Part shown: one piece after another, positions 29,001 through 36,585 of the stretch
Layout of the letters: the number at the start of each line of letters is the position of its first letter
How positions within the stretch are numbered: the stretch's first letter is position 1
Assembly (NCBI GenBank): GCA_903840415.1
Contig: CAIMFY010000094.1
Location: 1-64,000 of the forward strand
Direction of reading: 5' to 3'
DNA: 64,000 nucleotides
Source of the DNA: an uncultured Opitutia bacterium
GTDB taxonomy: Bacteria; Verrucomicrobiota; Verrucomicrobiia; Opitutales; Opitutaceae
Translations under genes and position numbers: made by a program
Notes under the pieces: generated by a model
What the model saw: the letters and a program-made list of their open reading frames with translations, nothing else
Told to the model about the DNA's origin: nothing
Database searches by the model: none

Positions 29001-29298
29001 CGCGCAGATCGCCGAAGCGGGAAAACTTTTGGCGGACGTTCAGACCTTCCTGTGCTTCATCGGCATCCACCGTGGCGCGAGTTCGTGCCAATGGTTTCGC
29101 GAGGATCGAATGGTCGGTATAACCTTGGGTGAGTTCCTTCGCGGTGAATGGCGTGGCGTCGTCGGCAGGCGTGGTGGCGGCGTGGACCATGCCCCTGAGG
29201 GCAAAAATTAAAAGTGCGATCGATCGAAACAGAATTCTAGATTTCGCGGGATGGGAGAAAAACACTGAAGTTGGTCGTGTTCGGCCGATCGTCATCAC
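24955..29298 (-). CDS. secreted subtilisin-like (S8) protease with PQQ-type propeller, Ig-like domain and EVYEVP tail
   Basis: The protein has 1447 residues from a GTG at 29298 that overlaps the previous stop (an ATG at 29295 is also possible). After a signal segment (SIALLIFALRGMVHA) and a propeptide-like region comes an S8 domain. The triad is in VAIIDSGAMLTHGD (Asp about 182), DVGHGTHVAGIIGA (His about 232) and LSGTSMAAPMVSGAL (Ser about 398). Two bacterial pre-peptidase C-like beta domains follow (WWEWTAPTTATVNIDTSGSG, LWYKWTAPTTQRFQVSAYS). Then come at least six propeller repeats of the form VAPDGSVYVGSTDGIFYAFN, an Ig-like domain (PFTYQWSDNGAPIAGA) and two copies of the shared C-terminal unit ending in EVYEVP. 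It probably degrades external protein while held at the surface. It is the middle gene of a three-gene run. Confidence 0.88.
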   Translation of the reverse strand: MMTIGRTRPTSVFFSHPAKSRILFRSIALLIFALRGMVHAATTPADDATPFTAKELTQGYTDHSILAKPLARTRATVDADEAQEGLNVRQKFSRFGDLRVLDLAATDSADQAVARLQATGRYEFVERDLIRHADVVPNDAQFSSQWQYQNTGQSGGRVGADISATTAWDTLHDAPNVIVAIIDSGAMLTHGDLVSNFWVNPAPTIGDVNGARATTGHGTLTGVPTDDVGHGTHVAGIIGAVGNNVAAGAGVTGVAWKVQLMILKFLTSAGTGSLSDEVACFNYAIQHGAQIINGSFGESGGSQLSSSEQAVVSAARAAGIIFVAAAGNDASNMDVSAHYPASLPLDNIVAVGSSTRLEDRSTFSNYGSGAVELFAPGEQILSTYFSNSTSSATLSGTSMAAPMVSGALALMKQKFPNDTYRQLINRLLRSTDARAAYAGYCQTGGRLNLAAALVSTDNRPFNDDFETRGHLVGSSVTTRSNNIGATSQNGEPANAGIAPSATLWWEWTAPTTATVNIDTSGSGYDTLLAVYTGTTLASLTPVTSNDNDGPLLTSRVSFTAQAGTTYEIVVDGKAGATGFTKLNLSIVPPNDNFSGAQVLTGLSALVTATNAGATRETGEPRILNNAGGRSLWYKWTAPTTQRFQVSAYSADLDPLLAVYTGSAVNALTLIAASDNAYNEANPGTTITTETSALCTFTATAGTTYYFTVDAKPPSGGSAVLLGTFHLSLTDSLWQGLTTSAVTSAPAVAPDGSVYVGSTDGIFYAFNSDGSKKWASTAITGIFDTAAAAIADDGTAYVGGTDGTVYAFSPDGTKKWASTLPSTASPTSISNAPALAADGTIYIKGDDGYLYALNPADGSQKWRFLTNGLSYASPTVAPDGTIYIPSGNNYLYALNPSNGAQKWSFQADNQLYTAPALDASGNLYFGSLGTSSGATTAGSFYSLTPTGTRRWTCTTGGAITSSPALSADGSTAYFGCYDTLFYAVNTATGAIRWTFQLGDQVRASSPAVDANGVVYIGCYDNQLYALNPTGTLKRTYPTGDWVRSSPVISGSRLYIGSNDHKLYAFDLGVGVASGPWPQFHFNSRRLGRAIAPQPAPVITTAPQSQTVGLGGGLVLSVAATGTGPFTYQWSDNGAPIAGATSAIYSVASATTATAGSYTVAVTSNGGGTTVSPPAAITTAAAVPALLTNLSVQTTAGPGAQTLTVGFVLGGTGTKILLLRGIGPGLTPFHVVNTIADPVLTLLGPNSQTLVAAFNDNWSSAITAAMAATGAFSLTPGSLDAAVITKALTPGNYTAQITGATAGQALAEIYDTAIGTGAKLVNLSTLAQVPTGGALTAGFTITGNVAKTVLIRGIGPGLAVPPFSVGGTLATPALSLFDAPGNLLQSNAGWGATPALLAAFAQTGAFSLGTAPTADSALLVTLAPGGYTAQVSGVGGTSGVALIEVYEVP

Positions 29299-32174
29299 GG
29301 CACTTCATAGACTTCAACGAGGACCATGCCAGTTTGATTCGGGGCGACCGCGTTGGCCGCGACCGGTGCAGCGGCGGCCTGAAGGGTATAACCTCCCACG
29401 GGCAATGAACTGACGAGCGCGGCATCACTGTTGGTCGTCTTCAAAGCGAAGGCACCCACGGCTGGAAACACGGCGGTGAGCGCGGCCGCAGAACCGGTCG
29501 CACCACCCTGCGACCAATTGTTGTTGGTCGCGACCGTCGTGCTGCCGTTGAGCACAGTGATAAGAGGATCGCCGACCAACGCGCTGGCCGGGATGCCGAA
29601 ATCAGCGAGCCCGGGTCCGACCGCACGAACCAGAAGCGTGCGCGGATTGGCGCCTTGGATGACAATACCAGGGACGACCATGTCGCCATCGCTGTTGATC
29701 GCTGCGAGGGTAGAAAGATTGGTGAGGCGCGTGGAATTTTTCGAGACATCGTAGACTTCCGCGAGCACATCGCCGACCGCGCCATTCACGCCTTTGATCG
29801 CGATTGTGTAACTGCCGGGTGACAGCGAGAGAACCACCGCAGCATCGGCGCTGCCGGGGGTGAGCGCAAACGCACCCACCGCGGCGGCTGCGCTCGAGAC
29901 CGCGGCGGACACCGCCGCGCCGGATTGATCCCAGCCTTGATTGGCGACGAGCACAGTGGAGCCGGAATTGACTTCGATGCGCGGGGCGAGCAGGGCGGTG
30001 GCGACACCGAAATTGGTCAGCGCCGGGCCGACACCACGGATCAGCAACGTGGCTTTTTCAGGACCGGCAATGTTAAAGCCAAGAGTGAAGCTGTCGCCGA
30101 CGGTGTAGATTTTTCCAAGGGTCGACAGATTGGCGAGCCGACCAGGCACCGGACTGGCGGCGCCCGCCACACGATTGTTGAGAAATGCGATCGTGCGGGC
30201 ATCGACATCGCTGTAAAACGACGACCCGGCGTAGGCGACACCGAGTTCGGTCAGAACGTTGGCCGCCTGGCTTTGATAGGCGGAGGGCAACGCGGCGGCG
30301 ACGGCGGCGCTGGTTGGAGCTGAAACGGGATAGCCGTTGGCATCGAGCAGCCCGGCGGACTTGATCGCGTTGAAGACCGTCGTGGCATCCGTGCCAGTGA
30401 ACGCGCTGGAGGTGATCGCCAAGGCGCGGAAGCGATTGGCGTAAACCGGAGTGGGAGTGTTGCTCGTGGTGGAGGAGGTGACGCCACGACCAACGAGGAG
30501 TTGCGCGTTGGAGATGGCTGAGGCGTTGCCGCCGCTTCCCGTCGCGACGTCGTTGGCCGCGAGCGCGAAAAATTGCGGGATGTGCGAGGTGACCGCGAGG
30601 GTCTCGCTGCTGGCGGCAAGGTAAAGCACCACGCCGGCGATGGCTCGAGTCGGCGCGGTGGTCGCGAGGAGTTCACCGTAACTGGCCGCGGCATCACCAC
30701 CGGCCCCGAGGCCGACCAGGAAAATGGGTGCCTGGCTCGTAAGCCTGAATTTATCGATGGAGGCCGCGATGTTAAGGGCGTCGAGATTTTTGGCAAGGGT
30801 GGCTTGCCCGGCCCATGCGCCCGTCGTGCGGTTGACATTATTCAGGGCAGCTACGCCGTAGCCTGCCGCGACGAGGTCGCGGACGAACATAGTTTGCTCC
30901 GGGTTGGTGAACCAGTCGGTAATCGCGCCACCGGTTTCGTGCAGTAGAATCACGATTCCGCGGGCGCCAGAAGGTATGTAAGAGGCCAGTGTGGTTGTGG
31001 CGGTGGTAGTTTGACCGCTGGCGTTGGTGGTCGCCTGCGGATTGAAGTTGGTGGTGACGTTGGGCGTCCACGCCGGCGCAGGTTTGTAGGTCGCGGTCAA
31101 CAAAACGGGCGCGCTCGGCACCGTCACCACCGCGTGGGCGAGCGAGCTAGCGAGTGCGCCGGCGCCGAGGGTCGAAGTGTCGCCCGTCCACTTGTCGAAT
31201 ACGAATCCCGCAGCCGGCGGATCGGCGAAGATATCGACGAGTGATCCTCCGGCATACGTCCCGCCTCCACTGCCACCGGTGACAGTGACCGTGGTGGTCG
31301 GACCTGAGCCGGCCACGACGAAGAACGCGTGCAGACTAACCGTCACCAAACTTTGGAGCTTTACCGCACACGTGAGTTCCTTGAGTCCGGGTTTGCCGGG
31401 CTTGATGGTGACAGTGGCCGTCGTTGCACTACCCGCGATTGAGGCGTCGCCACTGACAGCCCAGCGAAAGGTGCGGTCACCGTTTTGGGCATCCGGAACA
31501 CTCGCCGTGGTGTTGCCGCCGGTGGTAGCCACAGCGGCTGGCAGGCTAATCGCCCCGGCGAGCGAAGGCGAAATGACGGTGACCGTTGCCGTTGTGACGA
31601 TGGCGGATGAACCTGAAGGTGTGACTGAAACTGTGAGTGTCATCGCCCCAGCGGTATCCGCATTGTAGGTAATCGTGGCTTTGGTAGGATCGGAGGTAAT
31701 CGTGCCGCCAGTGATGGTCCACAAATAGGTGTTGGTAGCTGGTGTCGCGGAAGTGCCACCAGCAGTAGGCACTGTCACGACTGCTGAACCTGTTCCACCG
31801 ACCAGCAAACCCAAGGTCGTCGTGATAACAGGAGTTGTTGAAGTAGTTCCGCCGGTATTGCCCGCGCCGCCGTTTTTGCCTGCCCCGCCACCACCGCCAG
31901 TCGTAATAGTCCCCCCGCCGCCAATTGCCGTTCCGCCACCGCCAGTCGTAATAGTCCCCCCGCCGCCTGCCGCAATACCGCCACCACCGACTGTCGCACC
32001 ACCGCCAGCGCCACCTCCGCCGGCGCCGCCACCGCCGCCACCTTGGGCAAAGGCGATATTTGCGAAAAGAAGCGCGAACCCAAAGGGCGTAATGAGCGAC
32101 AAAATCTTGGGCCGGTAGAGCGAGCGGGTCTGTCTAGGATTAGGTATGGCGTGCATCTGAAATTTGAGACGCAT
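29295..32174 (-). CDS. secreted Gly-rich protein with alpha/beta-hydrolase-like domain lacking the nucleophile, EVYEVP tail
   Basis: The protein has 959 residues; a start at ATG 32156 (MHAIPNPRQT) is equally likely. The signal peptide (ILSLITPFGFALLFANIAFA) is followed by about 75 residues of Gly/Thr repeats. Next come Ig/PKD-like segments (NTYLWTITGGTITSDPT, GDRTFRWAVSGDASIAG) and an InlB B-repeat-like unit (FVFDKWTGD ... PVLLTATYK). A hydrolase-like fold then starts near residue 385 (GARGIVILLHETGGAITDW, MFVRDLVAAGYGVAALN). Where active enzymes have GxSxG it reads FLVGLGAGGDAAASYGE (about residue 485), so the nucleophile Ser is Gly. Two copies of the shared C-terminal unit end the protein in VEVYEVP. 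It is probably a binding protein rather than an enzyme. It leads the three-gene run. Confidence 0.78.
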   Translation of the reverse strand: MRLKFQMHAIPNPRQTRSLYRPKILSLITPFGFALLFANIAFAQGGGGGGAGGGGAGGGATVGGGGIAAGGGGTITTGGGGTAIGGGGTITTGGGGGAGKNGGAGNTGGTTSTTPVITTTLGLLVGGTGSAVVTVPTAGGTSATPATNTYLWTITGGTITSDPTKATITYNADTAGAMTLTVSVTPSGSSAIVTTATVTVISPSLAGAISLPAAVATTGGNTTASVPDAQNGDRTFRWAVSGDASIAGSATTATVTIKPGKPGLKELTCAVKLQSLVTVSLHAFFVVAGSGPTTTVTVTGGSGGGTYAGGSLVDIFADPPAAGFVFDKWTGDTSTLGAGALASSLAHAVVTVPSAPVLLTATYKPAPAWTPNVTTNFNPQATTNASGQTTTATTTLASYIPSGARGIVILLHETGGAITDWFTNPEQTMFVRDLVAAGYGVAALNNVNRTTGAWAGQATLAKNLDALNIAASIDKFRLTSQAPIFLVGLGAGGDAAASYGELLATTAPTRAIAGVVLYLAASSETLAVTSHIPQFFALAANDVATGSGGNASAISNAQLLVGRGVTSSTTSNTPTPVYANRFRALAITSSAFTGTDATTVFNAIKSAGLLDANGYPVSAPTSAAVAAALPSAYQSQAANVLTELGVAYAGSSFYSDVDARTIAFLNNRVAGAASPVPGRLANLSTLGKIYTVGDSFTLGFNIAGPEKATLLIRGVGPALTNFGVATALLAPRIEVNSGSTVLVANQGWDQSGAAVSAAVSSAAAAVGAFALTPGSADAAVVLSLSPGSYTIAIKGVNGAVGDVLAEVYDVSKNSTRLTNLSTLAAINSDGDMVVPGIVIQGANPRTLLVRAVGPGLADFGIPASALVGDPLITVLNGSTTVATNNNWSQGGATGSAAALTAVFPAVGAFALKTTNSDAALVSSLPVGGYTLQAAAAPVAANAVAPNQTGMVLVEVYEVP
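31891..31967 (-). repeat. 45-bp-period direct repeat coding for the Gly/Thr-rich segment
   Basis: A 32-base block is identical at 31891-31922 and 31936-31967, spaced 45 bases (15 codons) apart. It encodes GGGGTITTGGGG-type repeats. Nearby degenerate units suggest slippage or unequal exchange, so length may vary among strains. Confidence 0.85.
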
Positions 32175-32328
32175 TCTAGGTGAAAATGTTTCGCGTTGAT
32201 GAAAGCAGAGTAGGTGAGATTCGCAACTGACCTATTTGAGTAAACGCGAGAGGTGCAGGATTGCGATTTGAAGTATGGCTGTGGGTTACACATTTGACCG
32301 CACTGACCAGGAGTCGGCGTCGAGTTTC
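32175..32328. other. AT-richer intergenic region upstream of the three-gene secreted-protein run
   Basis: This is 154 bases between the helicase stop and the Gly-rich protein start. It is visibly less GC rich than its flanks, as expected for a promoter of the minus-strand genes. I see no -35/-10 pair with good spacing and no hairpin worth naming. Confidence 0.4.
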
Positions 32329-34698
32329 TCAAGCCTTTTCAAGCCAGGCGGCGAGTGTTTCAGTGTCGAGGAGATTGGTGCCAAACTGGTATTCGGGTGC
32401 GAGCAGGCTGGCGTAGGTGGGTTCGAGGAAGCGACGGCAATGGAGAATCACGCGGGCTTGCTGGCCGGGGGCGCGAACTAGTCGGCCGAGGGCTTGATTC
32501 ACCTTGGTCATGCCGGGGATTTGGTAAACGCGGCGAAACGCCGCCTCTCGGCCGAGCGCGGAAAATTCGGCGAGGCGCGCGCGCTGGATGGCGTTGACCT
32601 CGGGGAGCGCGGGACCGACGACCATCGCATGCGTGATGCGGCCACCTAGCACGTCGATGCTTTCGGCAAAACTAGAGCCAAGCACGAGGAACAGCGCATC
32701 GGCAAACGCGAGCGATTCCTCGACCCACGTCGTTTGCGCCGCGAGTTCACGAAGCTTGGGCTGGAGGGCGACGCGGAGTGGGGCCGCGCGTTCGAGTTCG
32801 CGAGCGACGGACTCGGCGTAGGCATAACTCGGAAAAAAAACCGCCACCGGACTACGCGCCGAAATTTGCAGCGCGGCGATGGTTGCGGCGGTGGTGGCAA
32901 AGTAGCGGGAGCGGTGCTGAAAAGTCGTGTCGACCCGCGCATCGACCGCGACGTCGTAGGCGGCGTCGCGCCACGGCGTGTGGGCGCGGAGGTGGGTGGG
33001 CGGCGTGAGATGGGCGTCGAACGACGCCAGTCCCACAGTTTCGGCAAACGTGTCCGTCGGCGAAAGCGTTGCGCTCGCAAAGACGGCACCGCCGAACGTG
33101 TGGAGCATTTCGCCGATGGTCGTCGCTGCATCGAGGCACGTGAACGCGACTTCGCCGGCGCGCGGGCACCAGAGGAGTTTTTTGAGCGCGGGATTGGCGA
33201 GCCACTCCGCCAGATCGCGCGTCTGCCAGAGAATGTCCGCGAACCTCTGGCCGAGTGCCGCGGAATCGGGTGGAGTGGCGTCGAGTTGCACGCCGATCTT
33301 TGCCAACGTGTCCGCTGCGTCGGCTTCGAGCGCAGGGTCCAACTGGTCGACCGGTTGCAGCGCCATTAGCAGCCGGGTCCAGCTTTCCCAAGCACGAACC
33401 AGCGGAGTCGCGGCGTGTTGATGATCGAGTTCGGTGAGGAGAGCGCGGGCGTCGTCCGCAAGCACGAGATGGGAGTGGGCATCGGCCACGCGGGCCGGCA
33501 GGTTGTGCGCCTCGTCAATCAGCAGCAGCGTGCGCGCCGGATCAAAACCGGGCTGATCGAAGAAGAGGCGGCGGTTGCGCGGGGCGAAGACGTAATTGAA
33601 ATCACCGATCCAGACATCGTTGAACGCGAGGGCGGCGCGGGTGATTTCGTAGGGGCAGATGTGCGCGGCGCGACCGGCGGCGCGAAGCGTGTCGAGGTCG
33701 CGGGCGTGGCGTTCGTCCAGGTAAAAGCGGGCGAGTCCGCTTTCCGGCCAGCGCGCAGCAATGCCATCGAGGAATGTGCAAGACTCGCGCACGCAGTGGA
33801 AGGTGGTGTTGATGCAGTGCTCGGCTTTGTTGCGGACGTGCCACGCTGCGACGGACTTGCCGCCCTCGCCAGCCGACATGGCGCTGAGCGTTCGCACGAC
33901 TTGGAGTTGACCGGTGGATTTGCTGGTGAGGTAAAGGGCGCGATCGAAGTGGCCGGCGCGGAGCAGGCCGAGGGCGAATTCGAGTAGCACGCCGGTCTTG
34001 CCGAAACCGGTGGGCGCCTCGAAGAAGACGAGCGGATTGTTTTCAAATGCCGCGGTGAGTTCGGTCTGCGTCGTCTCTTGCCCCGGCCGCAAGTGAGCGA
34101 ATGCCGGATGGAAACGAAGCCCGCGCAATCGCTCCCGCGCCCGGCGCCGCAGATCCAGAAACTCGGCGACGCGATCGAGTTGGGCGCGGAAAAGCGCGTC
34201 GTCCGCCGGCGTGAGCGCGATCGTCTGGGCGAGACCGCTGTGCGCTTCGACGAAGATGAGTTGAGAGTGGAGCACCGTGGGCGCGGCGTCGGCGCGAAAG
34301 CGCCAGAGCGCCGCGTAGGTGGCGAGTTGGACGAAATATTCCGGATAGTCGGCGCGCAGTGCCGACTCATCGGCCGGCAACGGACGCGTGACGGTCTTGA
34401 TCTCCAACAGTGTAATGCGCGCCTCCGCCCGGATCAGTTGATCGATGCGACCGGTGAGTGTAAGCGTCCAGCCGCGGTGAAACACCTGACCAGTGATCGC
34501 GATCTCAAACTCGGCGGCGGCGCCATGGTCGGTGGTGGCCTGCGCGCGGAGTTCGTTGTGCCAGTGCGTGCCGAGTTGAGCGCGCCAGAGGCACGTCGCG
34601 CCGCCGCCGGCGTCGGGCGGACCGACAGTGAAGTTGGCGAATTCGCCGGCGCTGAGCGCAGCGGTGCGGGCGTCGAGATCGAACTGCATCGCGCTCAC
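32329..34698 (-). CDS. RecB-type nuclease fused to an XPD/DinG-like Fe-S DNA helicase
   Basis: The protein has 789 residues. The N-terminal 190 or so form a PD-(D/E)XK nuclease of the RecB/Cas4 kind: GRIDQLIRA, LLEIKTVTRP (E-x-K, about residue 98) and the QxxxY motif in YFVQLATYAALW. The helicase follows: Walker A FEAPTGFGKTGV (about residue 233), an Fe-S cysteine cluster (HCINTTFHCVRESC and HICPYE), the DEAH box LLIDEAHNLP (about 394), and C-terminal motifs including VFFPSYAYAES, VLGSSFAESIDV and QALGRLVRAPGQQARVI. XPD/DinG enzymes unwind 5' to 3' and often act on R-loops, G-quadruplexes or damaged DNA. The added nuclease suggests end processing. It overlaps the RecO-like gene by ATGA, consistent with a repair role. 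Confidence 0.87.
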   Translation of the reverse strand: MSAMQFDLDARTAALSAGEFANFTVGPPDAGGGATCLWRAQLGTHWHNELRAQATTDHGAAAEFEIAITGQVFHRGWTLTLTGRIDQLIRAEARITLLEIKTVTRPLPADESALRADYPEYFVQLATYAALWRFRADAAPTVLHSQLIFVEAHSGLAQTIALTPADDALFRAQLDRVAEFLDLRRRARERLRGLRFHPAFAHLRPGQETTQTELTAAFENNPLVFFEAPTGFGKTGVLLEFALGLLRAGHFDRALYLTSKSTGQLQVVRTLSAMSAGEGGKSVAAWHVRNKAEHCINTTFHCVRESCTFLDGIAARWPESGLARFYLDERHARDLDTLRAAGRAAHICPYEITRAALAFNDVWIGDFNYVFAPRNRRLFFDQPGFDPARTLLLIDEAHNLPARVADAHSHLVLADDARALLTELDHQHAATPLVRAWESWTRLLMALQPVDQLDPALEADAADTLAKIGVQLDATPPDSAALGQRFADILWQTRDLAEWLANPALKKLLWCPRAGEVAFTCLDAATTIGEMLHTFGGAVFASATLSPTDTFAETVGLASFDAHLTPPTHLRAHTPWRDAAYDVAVDARVDTTFQHRSRYFATTAATIAALQISARSPVAVFFPSYAYAESVARELERAAPLRVALQPKLRELAAQTTWVEESLAFADALFLVLGSSFAESIDVLGGRITHAMVVGPALPEVNAIQRARLAEFSALGREAAFRRVYQIPGMTKVNQALGRLVRAPGQQARVILHCRRFLEPTYASLLAPEYQFGTNLLDTETLAAWLEKA

Positions 34699-35321
34699 TC
34701 GAGCAGAATCTCGGTGTGCCCGCGAAGATATTCCCCGAGGCGGCGTTGAAGGATTTTCGATTGGGAATTTTCGATTTTGGATTTCTCTAAATCAGCCAGC
34801 GGCGTATGCAGCAGCCGCGCCGCTTCGGCGCGAAGATCCGCCGGGAGCGTGGGCAGCCACTCTTGTTTCACTGGGTAGCCTTCGTCGCGCGCGAAGCAGT
34901 AGAGGCTTTTGAAAAACACGATGTCGGGGCGCACGCCGGTCGCAAACGAGGCCAGCGCAGTGCGAAGCAGTTGGGAGACGGAAGCGCGGCTGTCCTCATG
35001 CACGGGATTGCGCGCGAGCAGTGCGGTGAATTCGGAGGCAAGTTGCAGGGCCTCGTAACTGCGACCGATGCCGGTCGCGCGAGCGAGCAGGCGCGTCTCC
35101 TTCACGAACCACGTGCGACCCTGGTTGGGCGATTCGAGAAGGAGCGCCGCCTCATCGAAGAGATCGAGCGCGATCGTCGAGGAGGCGGATTTTTTTGCGA
35201 CTCGCTGCAGGATGGTGAGCACGCCGTGCTCGGCGGAGAACGCGGTGAACGCCTGAAACGCCTCAGCCGGCGGGCGTTTTAGCAGGATAAAGACATCGGT
35301 CGTGAGCGAGGGCGCAGGCAA
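34695..35321 (-). CDS. recO: RecO-like DNA repair protein
   Basis: The protein has 208 residues. The N-terminus (FILLKRPPAEAFQAFTAFSA, then EHGVLTILQRVAKKSASS) fits the OB-fold of RecO, as does ALDLFDEAALLLES. The rest is helical (SYEALQLASEFTALLARNP), as in RecO, but I see no zinc-binding cysteine set and identity is clearly low. Context supports it: it overlaps a nuclease-helicase and lies near ybeY, and recO is often found close to ybeY in other bacteria. Near the C-terminus the peptide EKSKIENSQSKIL is encoded by the AT-rich NPKS element shared with pyrR and phoH. It could instead be an unrelated conserved protein. Confidence 0.5.
   Translation of the reverse strand: MPAPSLTTDVFILLKRPPAEAFQAFTAFSAEHGVLTILQRVAKKSASSTIALDLFDEAALLLESPNQGRTWFVKETRLLARATGIGRSYEALQLASEFTALLARNPVHEDSRASVSQLLRTALASFATGVRPDIVFFKSLYCFARDEGYPVKQEWLPTLPADLRAEAARLLHTPLADLEKSKIENSQSKILQRRLGEYLRGHTEILLE
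34751..34787 (-). repeat. AT-rich NPKS element inside the RecO-like gene
   Basis: The minus strand carries AATCCAAAATCGAAAATTCCCAATCG-like tandem units, in frame, encoding KSKIENSQSKI. It shares the AATCCAAAATCG core with 15065-15094 and 39858-39896. Confidence 0.75.
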
Positions 35322-35367
35322 GCGGAGGTGGGAGGAAGGAGGCGCGAGAGTAGATTGGTGCGACCGG

Positions 35368-36054
35368 TCATTCGGATTGTATTCTTCCGACCTCTCGCCT
35401 CACGGCTCCGGCCTCCGGCGACCACGGCGGCATGACAGCCCCGCCCGAGAGGATCATTTTCATGGCGTCGCCGACGTTCATATCAAGTTCGACGATTTCG
35501 TGGCGGGGGATCATCAGGAGAAAACCGCTGGTAGGGTTGGGCGTGGTCGGGACGAAGACTGTCCACAACTCCCCGCCGCTCCGCGTCTGGGCTTCGCCTT
35601 GGGTTTTGTTGGTGAGGAAACCGAGCGTCCAGCAACCGGCACGAGGAAATTGCACAAGCACGACTTTATTGAAGAGGTTGCGGCGTTCGGAGCCGAAAGT
35701 AGCGACGATTTGTTTGACGGAGTTATAGACAGCGCCGATGCCGGGGATGCGGTGCATGAAGCGCTCGACAAGTCCGAGGAAGAACTTGCCGAAGACCCAC
35801 TGCGAAAGAAAACCGAGCGCGGTGACAAGGCCGATGACGACGGCCGTCGCCACGAGGTCCCAGAAGAACGGGATGCGCTGGAGGGAGAGCGGTAGATAGT
35901 CTTCGTAGAGTGGCCGGAACGTGCCCCCGAGGAGATCGACGATTTTGATGAAGGCCCAGATGGTGAACCACAGCGGCGCGAGCAGCAGCGCGCCGGAGAT
36001 GAAGGCGTTGCGCAGCGTGATGAAAAGGGACGGACGGGACTGGTCGTCGGACAT
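35368..36054 (-). CDS. DUF502 family membrane protein
   Basis: The protein has 228 residues. Two N-terminal spans are visible (FISGALLLAPLWFTIWAFI and LVATAVVIGLVTALGFLSQW), followed by a soluble domain. DUF502 hallmarks are ERFMHRIPGIGAVYNSVKQI, VLVQFPRAGCWTLGFLT and FVPTTPNPTSGFLLMIPR. The biochemical function of the family is not known to me. It lies in the same direction as ybeY (54 bases upstream) and the RecO-like gene (46 bases downstream), so it is probably in the same transcript. Confidence 0.9.
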   Translation of the reverse strand: MSDDQSRPSLFITLRNAFISGALLLAPLWFTIWAFIKIVDLLGGTFRPLYEDYLPLSLQRIPFFWDLVATAVVIGLVTALGFLSQWVFGKFFLGLVERFMHRIPGIGAVYNSVKQIVATFGSERRNLFNKVVLVQFPRAGCWTLGFLTNKTQGEAQTRSGGELWTVFVPTTPNPTSGFLLMIPRHEIVELDMNVGDAMKMILSGGAVMPPWSPEAGAVRREVGRIQSE

Positions 36055-36108
36055 GGCGACGGAGACTCACGCAACAGTGCCAAGACGCAAAGTTTTTTGC
36101 GCGCTGGG

Positions 36109-36585
36109 TTAGCAACGAAACGAGAAAAATGGGAGTGAGCGGGCGGCGCGCAGCAACCGCAGTGCCCGTGCCTCGGCGCGACGCATTACCCTTTTTTTCG
36201 CTGGCACGAGATCGTCGTAGCCGGCGAGATGGAGCCAGCCGTGGACGAGGTAGAGCGTGAGTTCGGCGCTAAAGTCTTTGCCGGTTTTTCTGGCGAAGGC
36301 GGCCGCGGTGTCGACCGAGACGCAGATTTCGCCGGCGGTGCCGAGGCTGGGATATCCTTCGAAGGTGATGACGTCGGTCGTGGTCGGGTTGCGCAGAAAG
36401 TTGCCGTGGATTGTGGCGAGCGCGGCGTCGGTCAGGAAGACGAGGGAGAGTTCACCCGGCGGAGGACCGCCGCGGAATTTCTTGAGGTGACCGTCGAGCA
36501 CCCGGATGGCGCGCATGATCGCGCAGCGGTCAAGGCGCAGGCGCGAGTGGCGGTTGGCAATGGCGATGGTGCGGGGCACCGTCAT
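36109..36585 (-). CDS. ybeY: endoribonuclease YbeY (16S rRNA maturation)
   Basis: The protein has 158 residues. The family core is present: TTDVITFEGYPS, GEICVSVDTAAAFARK and the metal motif VHGWLHLAGYDD. In E. coli the zinc ligands are three His of HGxLHLxGYDH; here the third is Asp. YbeY acts in 16S rRNA 3' end processing and ribosome quality control. The start overlaps the stop of the 7TM-HD gene by ATGA. The phoH/7TM-HD/ybeY order is the conserved arrangement seen in many bacteria. Confidence 0.9.
   Translation of the reverse strand: MTVPRTIAIANRHSRLRLDRCAIMRAIRVLDGHLKKFRGGPPPGELSLVFLTDAALATIHGNFLRNPTTTDVITFEGYPSLGTAGEICVSVDTAAAFARKTGKDFSAELTLYLVHGWLHLAGYDDLVPAKKRVMRRAEARALRLLRAARSLPFFSFRC

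Noticed and set aside
31886-31967. Regular repeats resembling a tiny CRISPR array
   Set aside because: Two units only, 45-bp period equal to 15 codons, inside a coding Gly/Thr tract.
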